Below, one piece after another: positions 24,401-37,295 of a stretch of DNA of 64,000 nucleotides (the first letter of the stretch is position 1; every line of letters starts with the position of its first letter). The stretch spans positions 18,438,259 to 18,502,258 of the forward strand of contig NC_092027.1 of assembly GCF_042242105.1 (NCBI RefSeq), in the 5' to 3' direction. Under the pieces are notes generated by a model. It made no database searches, was not told the origin of the DNA, and saw nothing but the letters and a program-made list of their open reading frames with translations. The stretch is from Pempheris klunzingeri. Its lineage: Eukaryota > Chordata > Actinopteri > Acropomatiformes > Pempheridae. Made by a program: the position numbers and the translations under genes.

Positions 24401-27400
24401 CCCCGGGCAGCGTCACAGTGATGGAGGGAGCGGGTCCGGATCCAGGACCCCCTGGCCCAGCTGCTCCTCCTAGCAGAGAGCCCAGGAGCAGGGCCACGCT
24501 CCCCTCAGGACCGCCCTCTTCTGCCTGGCCCATGGAGGTAGTACTGGTGGTGTGGGTGGATGTCTGTCCAGAGGTGTTGGCAGTGGGAGGGGGAGGAGAC
24601 ACGGTGGAGGAATCAGACGAAGAAGAGGTAGAGAAGGAAGACTGAGAGCTGGCTGAAGAGGACGTGAACGTGGGGTCACCTGGAGGAGTTAGGACAACAG
24701 ATTAAAATAAATACAGCCCTGATATTGATACTGACATCCACACTCTAAAATAGATCCAGTAATGATATATCAGATAGTATTCTACTATAATAGTAGTTTT
24801 TTAACAGGATAAATACTGAATGGGATATTCTAACTTAGATTCTAACTTAGATTCCTCCGGAATGAATGATGGGTGAATGGGTGACTAACGTTGAGTTTGT
24901 AGGTTAATCTTTAATGCTGGCAGCACAAATTTGTGGTGGATAGTCCTAAAATCAGGCTCACTAACTTGCTTTTCATGGAGCCTTCAACCACATTCCATGA
25001 TCTTCTTCTGTAAATGGATTTTGCTCAGGTGTCATCACATGATCTAAGTATGAACTGTGGCCATGTGACAACAGGTGGTTGTATTTGGGGAGGGGATCAA
25101 ACATGACCATAATAGCACAAGCTGCATTTGCTAACCACCAAACCTTGGGATAGCACCAAAAGCTCTAGAAGAGGGTAACCGTGAATATATAAGAGTCTAC
25201 CAGGTTCTACAGTGGGAGGCCATAAAACAGAATTCTCTCTCTTTGGGGTGGAGACGTGTAGAGGACGGTGGTGAGCATTTTATGCCAGTACTGGCTGACT
25301 TTGCTTCGTCAGCTACTCTAAATGTAAAACAGAGCTGACACAGACCTGGCTGCCCCGGCGTCAGGAGCTGTCCAACCAGGCCGCTGATCATCTGGGTGAG
25401 GGAGGAGGGAGCCGGAGGTGTGCCCTGCTCACAGAGGGGGAGAGGAGGCAGAGCTAAACAAGCAGCTTCATGCTCATTGCACAACAGGTCATTCATCTCT
25501 ATTATTCAGCACACCGCAGGAATTAGCTAGAGCTGCAACACTCAGTTGATTATCAATTGGTCAACTGGTGGAAAACAAATGGACAACTTTAACCTTTTGA
25601 GTCATTTTTAAAGAAGGAAAAATAAAGAAATGTCTTCTTTAAGCTTTTCTAACGTGCTGTGTCTCCTTGTCTTAACATTATAACACATTGATTGTCTTGT
25701 GTTTCGGACTGTTGGTCATCTGATCACTTGATCTTGGGCTACAGTACACTGGATGGCACTTTAAGATCTTTTCTGATGTATTGATCAAAAAAATAACTGA
25801 TTAGGAAAATAATCTTTAGTTGTAACCCTACACATTATGGTTTATAATAGGTGGATATCAGAAGTATTTGCAACAGCACAAAGATGGGCATTAATGGGAT
25901 GAGACTGTCTGGGTTTGCATGGTCTTTTATTGAGCCAGTGGTTTATTGATCATTTTATTCCATCTTTCCAGGTGAGTAAGATGGTTTTCCTGGCTAAAGG
26001 AATGCTATTATGATGAAGTTTTAGAGATGGTGTGGAGTGAGAGTGAGGAGAGAGGCTGAGGATCTCTGAGGGCGTTGTGTGTGCAGTGTGTGTGTCATTT
26101 GTGTTCCACCAGGGAGTGAGAGGTATTTATGGTGTTAGATTTAGAACAGCTGGGGGTCTTAACTGATTTAGCTATTAATGCAACAATCATGCAGTGATTA
26201 ATGGGGAGATCCTTACAGATGGTCTGTTCAATGTCAGAACAGGATTTGCTTGTCCAGTGTCAAATATACCGAGGCTGGTTGGAAAGGAAGTGGTGGCAGA
26301 AATTTGGTACATCGAGTCCGCCATATTGTTTGGGTTTTTGAAGTATACTTATTTTAATCCTGGGCCCTTAGGAGGATCAGGATCTTGGACTCAGACCAGT
26401 CAAGCTTTTAATCAGGACGGACGGTACCTCTGTTTACATTGCATGATCTCAATATTTGTCCGCTGGTGGTTCCACATGCTGAGAATGTGTTACTTGGAGT
26501 CTTGGTGCACTTAGTAAAGTAATGGCCAAAGCCAAAATGATTTTAGAACATGAAGAGAAAAGGCCAGCGTAGGCTGTGAAACACCTTTTCTGCATAAAGT
26601 GTAAAGTTTTATAGAGATGAGTTGTGCAGAATAATCTTTGCATGTTTTCTTCTGACTGCTTACAGAGTCAAGTCTTATTGCCAAAGCTCAGCTTACAATG
26701 TCAGCATCAGTCATTACTGATGATAATAATAACATAGTTGGAGCAGTGTTTTGGTTCAGGGAGAAGTGTAATCACACCATTATTCATACGGTGTGTCATT
26801 TTAAAGATGGGGGGGAAATGTTTCTTAAATTCTACTGGGTATCCACCTAAACCTGAAGACATGTTGTTGGGCATGAGCTGAAGTGCTTTGCTGTAGTGTA
26901 GTGTTGACTTTTGGGGGGGTTTTTCCCAGAGATACCTACTATTGATGTGACGGCAGATTTTTCAGTTTGTTGTTTCAGTTGATATCCAGATGTTTACCAA
27001 TTGTATTACCAAATTGCGTTTAGTTTTTTGTTAAGAAGACCAAGACTAGCTAATTAAGAAGACTAGCTACTGTCTATCCACTATGTGTTTGTCTTACCTG
27101 TCCTAGCTGCTGGCCAGCTGTGGGTACTGTGCCCCTCAGGTTGATGGTGGTTCCCCTGGTTCCCATTGGCTGAGGGATGCGGGGGGAAAAGGAAGGTCTG
27201 GTGATGACAACCCTGCCCTGAGCAGGATGGGGGGGCTGTGGTGAAGCAGCTCCCTCAGTGCTTGGTGTTGAGCCAGGGCCAGTTGCCACCTGTACTGGGT
27301 GGCCTGCTGTGGCTGCAACGGCCATGGCAGCAGCTTGGTGGGAGATCTGGTGCACAATGGCCTGCAAGAATTCAGGGGGAAGTCCTGGAAGGTGGACAGG

Positions 27401-30400
27401 AGTCACTGCGGATACAGAGGGAAGTTTGTCCTGAAAGCATATCTCTATGTATGTACACTTAATGTTCCAAATAAATCAGTTTCTGTGTCTTAAAGAAAGA
27501 CACAGCTGTCACCATAGCAACAAACTATCTAATCACAGAGCAGCACTCACCAGGCGGACCTGCAGCATTCGGCTGTCCTGGAACCTGAGACCCAGCAGCT
27601 GACTCACCTGTTGAACACAACAAGAGCAGAAATCCATCAGCTTCACAGGGGGGGGTCAGGAGGGATGGTGGTGAGACATGGTGCTGGTGGAACCAGGGGT
27701 GGCAGTGAAACAGGGTGATGGTGAGACAGCGTGGTCAGGAGACAGGACGGTGGTGCCACACTCATCAAACAGAACAAGGAAGGGCTGCTCGAGACTGCTG
27801 CTTCAAATATGATACATAAAATCATAGAGTTATTTATATTATATATATATTATGATTGTAATATCACACATCTGCCTCTTCAGTAGATGAAACAGCCATC
27901 TTTCCCTGTCAAGGTTTAGATCAAGTCCAGTTTAAGCACGTGAAATCATGTGCCTTGTTGTGCTTTGCTGTGTCCAACAGCTCACACTGAAGCGGAAGCA
28001 GAGACACAGGAACAGGATCAGACATGTACCTTATGTGCTTCTGGATTCCAACGAATTCAATGTTGTCATTGTGATTATTGAAATTGTGACGCTGTATCTC
28101 CAAAGTCAGTCAACCAGTTAGTGCTTGGGTTGATAGATTTTTGGATCAAATCGATAATAAAAATAAATGCTGTTAATGTGTAGGATGTTGTGATGTGAGA
28201 TCACAAGCAGGAAGATAAATGCCCTTCTTATTAACAGTTCGCTCGGTTCTCAGATTTGACTGGCTTGCAAATGTTGCCATCTGCTGGAAGAAAGAAGTGC
28301 AGCAGACCGTGTCAACTTCAGACAGGGCCCAGACATATTCTGTCAGAAAGACAGTTAGACATTAGCCAAACAATAAAAACCACCAAAAAACTGAATATTA
28401 TGTACCGACTACTTGTAAGCTTTGGTTGGGATAGGATCAGAGAGATCACGGAGTTTGGTGTAGACCTGCTCTTTATGGAAAGTGTCTTGAGATAATGCTG
28501 ATATGATTTGGCGCTATATAAATAAAGACTGATTGACTGATTGACTGATTGATTGATTGAGAGTGTCCATTTCAGACAAGTCACAGAAGCCCATGTGTCC
28601 ATAGCCACACTAACATGTATGGTAAAGTTTTATGTTGACATGGCGGCACATACCATCAATGTTCATCTGCATCATGACCACAGGCTCCATGGTCTGGTGA
28701 GTGATCCGGATCACTCGGGGTCCTCCCGGTGCTTGCTGATGAGTGGTCCCATTTGACTGAAGCGATGGAGCCTGGCCTGTAGCTTGCTGTTCTGATTGGC
28801 CAGCACCCTGAGAAGGCTGGTTTTGGCCTTCAGCTGCCTGTCTCCCATTAGATGCCACGGTCAATGTCGTCCCTAAATTAATCTGGAGAGAGACACACTG
28901 AGATTATAGAAAACATTTTCTTAATGCAAACACCGCAGTGCATAGCAGTAGTTATGTATATTCAGTAACTATTTATTCTGTTCTCACTGTATCTCTTCAC
29001 ACGACTGTATTTCTCAACAGCTGACAGACATCATTATTCCACACAGAAGATCAGCGTGGTGTGAACCTACTGGCATGGCCATGTGTGGCAGACCAGCCTG
29101 GAGCAGGATCGGCTGAGTATAGTGGGCCATGGGACGAACCGCATACAGGTGGCGTGGAGGAGAGGTCGTGAGGTTACAGCGTAGGTCGCTGAGGACAACT
29201 AAGGTGTTGCCAAGGAGACGCAGAGAATCTCCGACCAGGTTGAGAACGCGCTGATCCTCCTCTCTCTCCTGGGTCTGTGAATGAAGACAGACTGTTATGA
29301 CACAGCTTTGGACAGTTGTGACAAAAACAGCCTCTGCTTTGTCAGCACCTGTGAGCGGGACACTACAGAGAACATAGTTCTAATTGATCTGCTCTGAGAG
29401 CCTGACCAGCACTGGCAGTGCTGAAAGTCCTGAAATTACAGGAAAGGTTATGGACTCAAATCAAAAGCATTTGTCTCCTGCTGAGCATGAATGTGCTCCG
29501 TAAATTGCATAACAATAGCAATCAGTTTACTACACTAAGTGTGAATACATTTTGGAGTCAAATGAAAGGTGGGACCAGGAATTCCCATAAGAACATGTAT
29601 TGGCAATCACCTCTAATGGGGACTACAACAGTATTGATGCTTTGTAGGCACAGAATGGAAGGCAGCAACATACACAACTGCACAGAAGAGAAGAAACCAT
29701 GGTGTGTAAATGTATTCCACTGCAAAACAATGAAGAATGTTGATTTCTTGCAAAAACAGTGCACTATAAAGATTAGCATACTGCGCACAGCTCATACTGA
29801 GTAAAGGAGCCACTAATTGCATTTCCTTATACAGACAGGAGAGATGAAAGTTTGCCTGCTGAATGTGTAAATGTCTGGCAGCATGAGCATCAGTACACTA
29901 GTTACATGTCACAATGTGATCCTTCACTTTCTTTCTTAGAGATCATATTGGAATGTGATTTGCTTTCAGCCTCATGCACTTCCTCCTTACATTGTTGTTG
30001 TAGTCTGCTGAGGTGGCTGCTCCAAGGATTGAGTGGGATCTCTCTATGAAGGGACGTAACCTCTCCTCCACCCTCCTGACCTCAGAAAGAACCTCCACAA
30101 ATTCTCCCGGACTCGGGTGACTGAGGACAGAAGACAGAGAGCCAGCTGGTGAACACTGTGCTGTTCAATCGGACCAACAATTACAGAAATGGAATGCCGT
30201 CTGGAATGTTAAGCTCTCCTCTGATACGTTTCCTTACATTAAAGCATACCTGTGTTGGTGGTCTGGTGCAGATTAAGACCACACAATATTTGAGTCTGTT
30301 AAAATGGTCACTGTGTCAGACTAGGAGATTATCATGTCATCGGTGCTCTGTTGGGACATTGTGGGGCGTCCCACATGAGGCGCTGGTTGCTGCTCACTAT

Positions 30401-33400
30401 TATACACAAAATGATCCAATGCTGCACCCTTTTTCTTTCCTGGCATCCTGCGCCTGTCAGGTTGGGCTGGTATCGGGCTGCTGGTTAATCATGACGCGAC
30501 GCGTAAGAAGCTACAACAACTGATGATGGAGCCACGACACACCAGTCTTGAGATGTGCCCTTGGCTGTTTCAGTGCTGGAGGGTCTATCCAACTGAGGGC
30601 AGATGGGACTGTAGTTCATATTTCACAACACTGACGAGTCACTCAGCTCTGAACAATCACACCTTGACTTGGCTTAAAGTTAAGCTTCTTCTTACCTTTC
30701 ACTAATAAGTCAAAGTATAGTTATTTCTTGAAGCCATTTTTAAGACGTTTTATACATTCTGGTCCTCTCCTCACTCGGATGTGCTTGTTGGACTTATTAA
30801 ATTCATTGTATGTTCATTTTAAGGAATTCTGCAGAGGCATCTAAAAAGATTTTTAAGGTAAAACAACACAGTGTCTTTTACCCATTTTCCACCTGGTATT
30901 AACATGTAATATGCACCTCAAGCCCCTTGGCAAAAGCTTGTAGAAGCAGTAGCTAACTGGTCTCCCCTCCCAGTCCTTTCACTTGGAGTGGAGACCCCTT
31001 GCCAGTCCAGCATAACTAATTTTAATATTGCGATCTGATGCATGAACATGCGGGCACAGTCCATGAAAAATCCAGAATAGAATTCAACATCCTTCTCCTC
31101 ACTTACAAGGCTCTTAATGGTCAGGCAGGATCTTATCTTAAAGAGCTCATGGTCCTGTATAACACACTACTGAGTCACATCATCAAGATAACAAGAATGC
31201 TTTTTTACTAAATCACAATACAAAGAAAGTCATTATTCTCATAACATATATAGATACAGATCACATGTCAACAATGGGGCCATTCAGTCCACAGCTTTGA
31301 CTTACTTGGCCTCTGTGTTGGCTGGTCCTTCAGTTTGGCTGGAGGTGGAGGAAGATGGAGCAGGAGGAGAGGTGGTGTTCATGGGCTCTGGCGATGCAGC
31401 CCCTCTAACAGAGGAGGAGGGCAGCAAGGACGAAGAGGACTGGAGTGCCTCTGGTTGTGGATGGGGACTACTGTCACTGGACACTCCCTGCAACACATCA
31501 ACACATCACAGCACACGTGAACTCCCAGTGCTGTCCTGTTGGCATCAATCTGAGGAGCCAGTGAGCTGCAGGGGAAACATGCACAGCTCGGAGCGTATAT
31601 ATTTAACCCATAACATCAGCAAAATGCACCACAGTGATATTTCTCCAACATTCATGGATCCAAAAACCTGTTGAAATCATATAAATAAGATGCTCTTTAA
31701 AACTTCAGATCTCACCTCAGTGATCAAGTTAGGATAGTTAGATAGTTAGAGTGCAAACAGAAACTGATGTAGCATGATCTTCCATGGTGCAGATTCACCA
31801 GAATGTGATACTAACTTGGTGTTTACCACCTATTTAGGGTATCTGCGTAGTATTCAAGAGGGACCACTGTTCAAATCTGAGCGTGGAGAATGACATAGGC
31901 TAGCATTTTGTAGGGAAAAGGCAGTAATGATACGACAATAAAGTGGTAATTTCACAGGAAGAAGAACAAGCAAACAGTTGATATCCTGATAATGAAGTCA
32001 CAATGTTACGACAGATTACATAAGAACAACAGCACAGTATTAGCTTTATGACTACTACTCGCTGGCAGTGTGGTCAGGTCTGCACAGAAGAACAGCTGAG
32101 AGGAGCTGTATGCTGGACACTATGCTCCAGCTGCTGTCTGAAAACACATCTGGTTATGTGACTGATGCATCTTGTAATTGGTTTCATTTTATTTCAGCAT
32201 CTTTTTGGTCAAATCTATACTTTACGGTCATCCACACACCTCATTTGACACAGCCTGCACTCACCTCCTCCTGTGGCAAATGATTAAAATCAACATCCCG
32301 TAAGAGTACTTTATTCTAAAAACATTAGGACTCTTTCTTGTCCAATTCCTTTTTTCTAGATTTTTTTCATATTAAATTAAATACTGCACTGTGAGCATTA
32401 CATTCAGCAAAGAACAAGAAAGTAGTAAAAGAAGTGTTTAACGACGCCACTGTTAGAATTGAGAAGAGAATCAGAGAAAACTCCAACCTTTGGAGGTCAT
32501 ATATTATTTAATAAGTTGGGCTGACATAGAAAATGTCTGTAAAGGCATTGCCATTTATAAATGATACAATTCCTACATTTAAGAAAAGGAATTACTGAAC
32601 TTGCAGACCAAACATTCTCACAGTTCCTTGCAGATGTCTTTGATCAGGTGACAGCCAGGCATTTCCCACCATGCCCTGGGTTTTGCAGTCGATGGAGAGC
32701 AACTGCGGTGCCTGGCTCTAAAAACTGCAGCCGCCTTGATCTCGCGAGGTTATCGTTGCCGGCATGTGCATGTAGTTGGGATCAAGTCGGACACAAACCT
32801 GACCGGCATGCGCTGTGCGGTGATCTCCAGCAATCGATTCTGTGCAGGCCTGGCTCATCTCCAACAAGCCTAATGTTCTCAGCCTAGGTATCAAAAGCAG
32901 GACATGTACAGTACCTCCAGCCGGTGGATCAGAGAGCAAGCATCTCTGAGCAGGTTCTCAGCCAGCTGCAGCCTCATCCTGGGCTCACTCTGCACGGACT
33001 GGTCCAAATTGATCTGCACGTCCACCAAGCCATTGCTCTATACACACAAACATCAGTCAGCTTCACAGGAAGAGACAGACCCAAAGGCTAAAAAGACTAA
33101 TGAAATGACGTCTGGTGATAATGAGCCTTTACCCCGGTGCTGGTGCTGACCCTGGCATTCCTGCCACTTTCACCGACTCCAGCCATCATCTGCTGAGCAG
33201 AGATCTGCAAAACAAGATCTACAGACTTAACAAGATCGAGCGGTCACAATGCAAAACTGCTCTGAAAAATACAGTGAAGTTTTGGCGATAACGCAACAGG
33301 GTCATAACCACCTGTATCTGCTGAGGGTCCATGATGTTGACAGGTAGGTTGAAGGTCCCCAGCATCACGTAACTGTTGCCGTTGCGGTTGTGTGGTGCAC

Positions 33401-35250
33401 CCTGGGTGGAGGTGGAGGCGTGGCTGCTGCGGCCCTCTGTCCTCCCAGTGGAAACACCTGCGCTCCCTGGCCTGGACGTGGTGGCCTGAGGTGGGGCACG
33501 CTCCACCAGGTGGATTACCTTCCCATCTACATCTGAGAGAAACAAACGGATGGACTTCATTACACACTTCAAAAACATTTCCTAGTTACTGCTTCTCAAG
33601 TATGTAGAATTACTACTATTTTGCATTAAATATACTGAAGTAACTGTCTTTACCATTTTTTAGTGTTTGACAAGAAAAGTATTTCCATTTGGGTTCTGTA
33701 ACGTATAATAGTTATGTGCTGTTCTTTTTCACATTTCATTTCATTGCACTGTCTTGCTAATTTGGCACAAATGATTTCTCAGTTATAGCAGCGTGTGGAG
33801 GATCAGAGAAAAAGAAAGGAAATTTCATGCACAATGAAATAACAAATTGAATAGAACTGTCCAACAAGACCACGCTGACTGCCAAGCTGTTTCACATTAT
33901 CAGACAAGAAAAACAATAAAGAAAACTGCCCATATATTAGTGAGCTCTGCTTTGTGTGGTGATCTGTCCTGATCAGTGTGTCAGCACCATCAGTGTGTCT
34001 CCCTCTGCCCCCTTTGGTCCGTCGGCCCATGGTGCTGTCCAAGGTCTTGATGAGGACAGATCACATCTGTGTTCGGAACCTCTTTTTTCACTTAAGAGAA
34101 TGACGTTTTTTTTTAACTTTATTTAGCCGTTTCCTGCACTTCCCAAGTCATAAGTCTTCGTGTTTACACATTTGTTTTGTTGTCCAGAATAGGTATGAAA
34201 TTAATCATTCAGAATTATGACAGCATAGAGGCAAGGTGAGCATACTGTGCCACCCTACAGACAGTCCAACAGGTCCAGTGAGGCTCAGGATGAAATAGAT
34301 CTCTCATACAGAATCAAAAGCTCTCCATCTGCACCTCATCAGTGTAATTCTCTAATGAGCTGTTTCTGTCTCTAATCACTCTCTGCCGTTGAAATGCCCA
34401 CTTGTTGTAACGTCTATATACAAGATGCACCATGGTCAAGCTGTGTTGTTACCATGGAAATAGCATAGATTTTGATTTCACATCTCCTCCTGACAAGGTG
34501 TAAGATTTATGCCCGGGAGGCTTAAGCCTAGATAGTGCAACTGACTAAGACTAAGAACGCCAATTACAACCAACTTAGCTTAAGACCAGGCATTAGACCT
34601 GTTGGTGGAACCAGCCTCAGAGCACTGCTGAGTCTAAACCATCACAACTCAAACATTACAGTTACACGGCTAGGTGGAGCACAAGCAGTACTGTTGCAGC
34701 AGCTAATGATCGAAGTGACAATCACAACAAGAGTTGTTGTTTAAACATTGTGTTAGGGTTCCACCAATGGTGTTCAGCTGTTATACTGTGATGGCATAAG
34801 ACAAGTGAAATGACCGCTGTGAGTCACTGTGGGTGGTCTATTTGAAGTATCATAGTATCAGGTGAAAAATCTACTTCCCCATCCTTCGCAGATTAGACAA
34901 ACAGCCACTTTCCATCCCAAATCATGCAGCTCCACTACTGTAGTTCACTCACTGTATTCAGTCAGCATCCTGTCATCCTGCAGCACTCTGCCCTGGTAGA
35001 TGAGCCTCTGCTTGTCCACTGGGATCTCCACTGACGAGGATATGTGCTCCTTGAACTGCTTCACTGTCAGCTAGGGGACAACACACAAGACATTACCCGT
35101 CAACACCTGAAAAGGGGGGGGGGGGGGGGGGTAAATGGAGCAGTGTCTGCATCAGGGTAAGAGTAATACCTCGCCTCTGACTTTGTAGCTCCTGCTCTGG
35201 GAGTCCAGAGTCTTCACGGTGACTTCAATCATGCCGCTGGACTCCGCCAT
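19045..35250 (-). CDS. bag6: BAG6 (BAT3/Scythe) chaperone, 24 coding exons, 1190 aa
   Basis: Exons in order: 35250-35170, 35070-34953, 33532-33312, 33204-33133, 33037-32915, 31487-31306, 30120-29991, 29274-29071, 28882-28654, 27607-27551, 27405-27098, 25424-25346, 24679-24363, 24094-23845, 23658-23489, 22529-22476, 22388-22286, 21666-21542, 21424-21290, 21014-20952, 20543-20346, 19968-19861, 19673-19527, 19143-19045. All junctions are GT/AG and the phases sum to 1190 codons plus TAA (human 1132). An N-terminal ubiquitin-like domain (about 7-82: [23 protein letters not shown]) is followed by the conserved [12 protein letters not shown], the DUF3538 region (about 266-375), a proline/serine-rich middle (residues about 603-635 are Ser-rich), [28 protein letters not shown], the nuclear-localisation motif MPAKRRK (to 1109) and the C-terminal BAG-like segment ending in [13 protein letters not shown]6 holds hydrophobic clients for tail-anchored protein targeting and degradation, and also acts in the nucleus. 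A 5' UTR exon junction is visible at 35262 (tttcag|ACAGTG). Confidence 0.96.
19155..19368. repeat. (CA)n microsatellite beside the last BAG6 exon
   Basis: About 210 bases of CA dinucleotides with GACA interruptions. On the BAG6 strand this is a (UG)n tract occupying more than half of the last intron (384 bases) and ending about eleven bases before the acceptor of the terminal exon. The THTHTH and VCVCVC frames it leaves open are not genes. Confidence 0.95.
21428..21474. repeat. (CA)n microsatellite abutting a BAG6 splice acceptor
   Basis: About 23 CA dinucleotides. On the BAG6 strand the (UG)n runs directly into the cag of the acceptor for exon 21424-21290, so it takes the place of the polypyrimidine tract. 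Confidence 0.95.
22600..22776 (+). mobile_element. tRNA-derived SINE, internally shortened copy
   Basis: The copy holds a B-box-like GGTTTGATCCCCGGCTCCTA, then TGTCCTTGGGCAAGACAC, then GTGTGTGAATGTGTGTGAAA, and ends in ATACAGACCATTTACC. These are landmarks of a common teleost SINE family, also present at 50522, 56133 and 62076. It lies in a BAG6 intron, antisense to the gene. Confidence 0.7.
25528..25830. mobile_element. short non-autonomous DNA transposon (MITE-like) in a BAG6 intron
   Basis: The 303-bp stretch starts TAGAGCTGCAAC and ends TTGTAACCCTA, imperfect inverted termini of the GGGCTGCAACTAA-type element that is abundant in teleosts. The interior also carries family landmarks (TTTCGGACTGTTGGTC and ATCTTGGGCT). 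It has no coding capacity. I recognise the family from recall and did not compare it with a repeat library. Confidence 0.6.
28420..28562 (+). mobile_element. L2-type LINE/SINE 3' tail
   Basis: Ends GATTTGGCGCTATATAAATA followed by AAGACTGATTG and repeated GATT(G/A) units, the standard 3' end of the family that also ends at 3064 and 12455. It lies in a BAG6 intron on the opposite strand. Confidence 0.6.
31060..31195 (+). mobile_element. L2-like LINE fragment
   Basis: The plus strand translates [18 protein letters not shown] with few defects, a conserved phrase from the C-terminal part of teleost L2-type reverse-transcriptase ORFs. The fragment lies in a BAG6 intron. Confidence 0.6.
35114..35131. 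repeat. G homopolymer, about 18 bases
   Basis: An uninterrupted run of G on the plus strand (C on the BAG6 strand) lies in the first coding intron, about 38 bases before the exon-2 acceptor at 35071-35073 would be reached from the donor side. It is a likely sequencing and replication slippage site. Confidence 0.85.
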
Positions 35251-35640
35251 ATTCCACACTGTCTGAAACAAAATACAGTTTGAGCTGGAAATGACGCGTT
35301 ATCCAGCTCATATGCACCACTGTGCATTACACGGTATGTGGGGAACGGAGAGCAAAGGGACCAAGCAGCAGCTAGGCCTAAAAGCTAGTAACAATGATCC
35401 GCCATCAAACAAACAAATGCGGGCAGCACCTGGTTACAGACAGCTCCAGAGCCTTGTTGTTGTTGTTAGCTTGTTAGCCAGCTAACCAACGTTAGCTAAT
35501 CCCAGATGCTAACAGTGCTAACTTAAATAACCCCCCCGGGGAGTCGTTCTCTTCGTTCAGCTGAAAACAGGTTAGAGGTCTTGCTTTTGGTTTAAAATCT
35601 GCTGAAGCGTTTCAGTTTGTGTTTTGAGAGGAACTCTTGT
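35251..35640 (-). promoter_or_regulatory. BAG6 5' UTR and presumed promoter
   Basis: A 12-base 5' UTR segment precedes the start codon (ATATGGCGG context), with an acceptor just upstream (gtttcag|ACAGTG), so a non-coding first exon exists further up. The block at 35462-35522 is packed with GTTAGC, GTTAGCTAA and GCTAAC words of the same family as at the presumed C6orf136 and ATAT1 promoters. The first-exon donor was not assigned. Confidence 0.45.
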
Positions 35641-35889
35641 TCAGAGATTTGGCGTATTCAGGTGAGTCCGTTGGCTTAATTTTCCCAAACAGAAACACGG
35701 CCTGAATGCAACGTCAAAGGACCCCAATGACGTCAAGAGAAGCGTCTGCGTCATGCCTGAGCGCTTTTGTGTTTTACAGCCAGTGGCCCTGATAGCTTCC
35801 ACTTTGGTGTAAAGTTCATTTAAAAAGTCTTGAACTTGCAACATTTACCAATATCTAATTAAATGTGTTGAAAAACAAATAGACAGTTG

Positions 35890-36012
35890 TTGTAAATTAG
35901 TATGATTATGATTATTATTGTTATTATTTTAGCAATAATAGTAATTATTGATATTATTATATTTATATTAATTCTAATACTTATTTTCATTATTATCATA
36001 ATAATAATGTTA
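35890..36012. repeat. AT-rich ATT/TAT simple repeat
   Basis: Irregular ATT, TTA and TAT units over about 120 bases separate the BAG6 and RGS upstream regions. The open minus-strand frame of isoleucines across it is an artefact. Confidence 0.7.
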
Positions 36013-36132
36013 GTAGTGGTATCAGTAGGACTGTTGTGGTGGTACAATCTGTGTAATGAGTGTCTGTGACTGTACTTTGTCTTCTAGTCTGTTCTTCAGA
36101 CTTCTCTGTTCAAACACACTCTGGATGTCGCT

Positions 36133-36156
36133 GCACACACACACACACACAGATTG

Positions 36157-36233
<77 letters not shown>

Positions 36234-36269
36234 TGACTGTGTGTGTGTGTCTGTGTGTGTGTGTGACTA

Positions 36270-36312
<43 letters not shown>

Positions 36313-36349
36313 GTGTGTGTGTGTGACTATGTGTGTATGTGTGTGTGTG

Positions 36350-36382
<33 letters not shown>

Positions 36383-36410
36383 CTGACTGTGTGTGTGTGT
36401 GTGTGTGGTT
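36133..36410. repeat. long interrupted (GT)n tract
   Basis: A short (CA)n at 36133-36151 is followed by about 250 bases of GT dinucleotides with GACTAT, CTGACT and GC interruptions, in the divergent interval between BAG6 and RGS. Alternating purine-pyrimidine DNA of this length can adopt Z-form; whether it does so here is unknown. Confidence 0.95.
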
Positions 36411-36419
36411 GTGTCTGAC

Positions 36420-37026
36420 GCACAGGTGGAGACAGAGGAGAAGGTGTGGCAGCAGCCATGGGGAGGAGGCCTGCCTGCGCTGTTCAGGGGGAAACTTCAC
36501 GGAACTTGTCCTGACTCACTCTAGTCATTGGGCAGATGTGAGTGCCGTGGGGGGAGGGGGGGTCTGAGCCCACAACGAATCGTGTGACCGCGGCGCCGCC
36601 GGAGCGCCGCTTCCTTGGAGGACCTGCAGAGGTTGTTCCTGGACCCCGGGGCGTCACTTCTCTGGTTGCTCAGGATATCTGGAGGGGCCGGACGATCTGC
36701 CATGAAGACAGCTTCGTAACGAGCAGGTAAACACGGGCCTCCCCAGCGGTGATTAACCACCGCACAGCGCTCAGCTGTCCTGAGTCCGAATATCAGCCAA
36801 GTGTTGTTTTTTCCACCGGTGAGCGAAGCTCTGTGGGGGCTGCCTGTCATGACAGGAGGGACGGTGTCCCACAGAGGTGTAGTCTGGATCAGGACTACTT
36901 CCTCATGATGCCTCTTCATCGGCCAGTCCACTGACTGCGCCTCTTCTCTCACTCAGCGGCTGTGGGAGACCGAATGTAGAGTTAGGAAAGATTCTAACTA
37001 ACAAAAGTATCATATAGTAAGGAAAA

Positions 37027-37078
<52 letters not shown>

Positions 37079-37295
37079 CTAAGCTGTTCTTTGCAGAGTA
37101 AGTACAGGACAGGACAGTAATGAGGAGAAGTGAATTGTTTTATTTCCACCCTGGATCGTCTGCTGTATCTCACAGGCGGTGTTCCACTCATCTTTTCTCA
37201 ACCCCCTCCCTCACCTCTGACCCTGTCCTACTGGTCTTTCTCACTTCTCTGCAGCGCTTCCTTTCCTACTCTTCTCTGTCAGTCACACAGCGACC
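36420..37295 (+). promoter_or_regulatory. RGS upstream region with a probable non-coding exon
   Basis: A GC- and CpG-rich block at about 36420-36720 ends in a good donor (GAGCAG|gtaaac at 36726/36727). An acceptor (ttctctgcag) precedes 37253, 43 bases before the start codon. This fits a 5' UTR exon spliced over a 526-base intron that contains the (GT)n at 37029-37076. The transcription start is not defined. Confidence 0.4.
37029..37076. repeat. (GT)n microsatellite
   Basis: About 24 uninterrupted GT dinucleotides in the presumed 5' UTR intron of the RGS gene. Confidence 0.95.

Noticed and set aside
29418..29804. A 128-residue plus-strand frame in a BAG6 intron
   Set aside because: No homology, no splice signals and no composition bias typical of coding DNA. 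It is best read as chance.
32561..32887. A 108-residue plus-strand frame in a BAG6 intron
   Set aside because: No motif or splice support. The GC-rich words inside resemble a dispersed repeat, but I could not name it with confidence.
36022..36567. Frames of Cys-Val and His-Thr repeats up to 145 residues
   Set aside because: They are products of the (GT)n tract upstream of RGS with no splice sites or start context.
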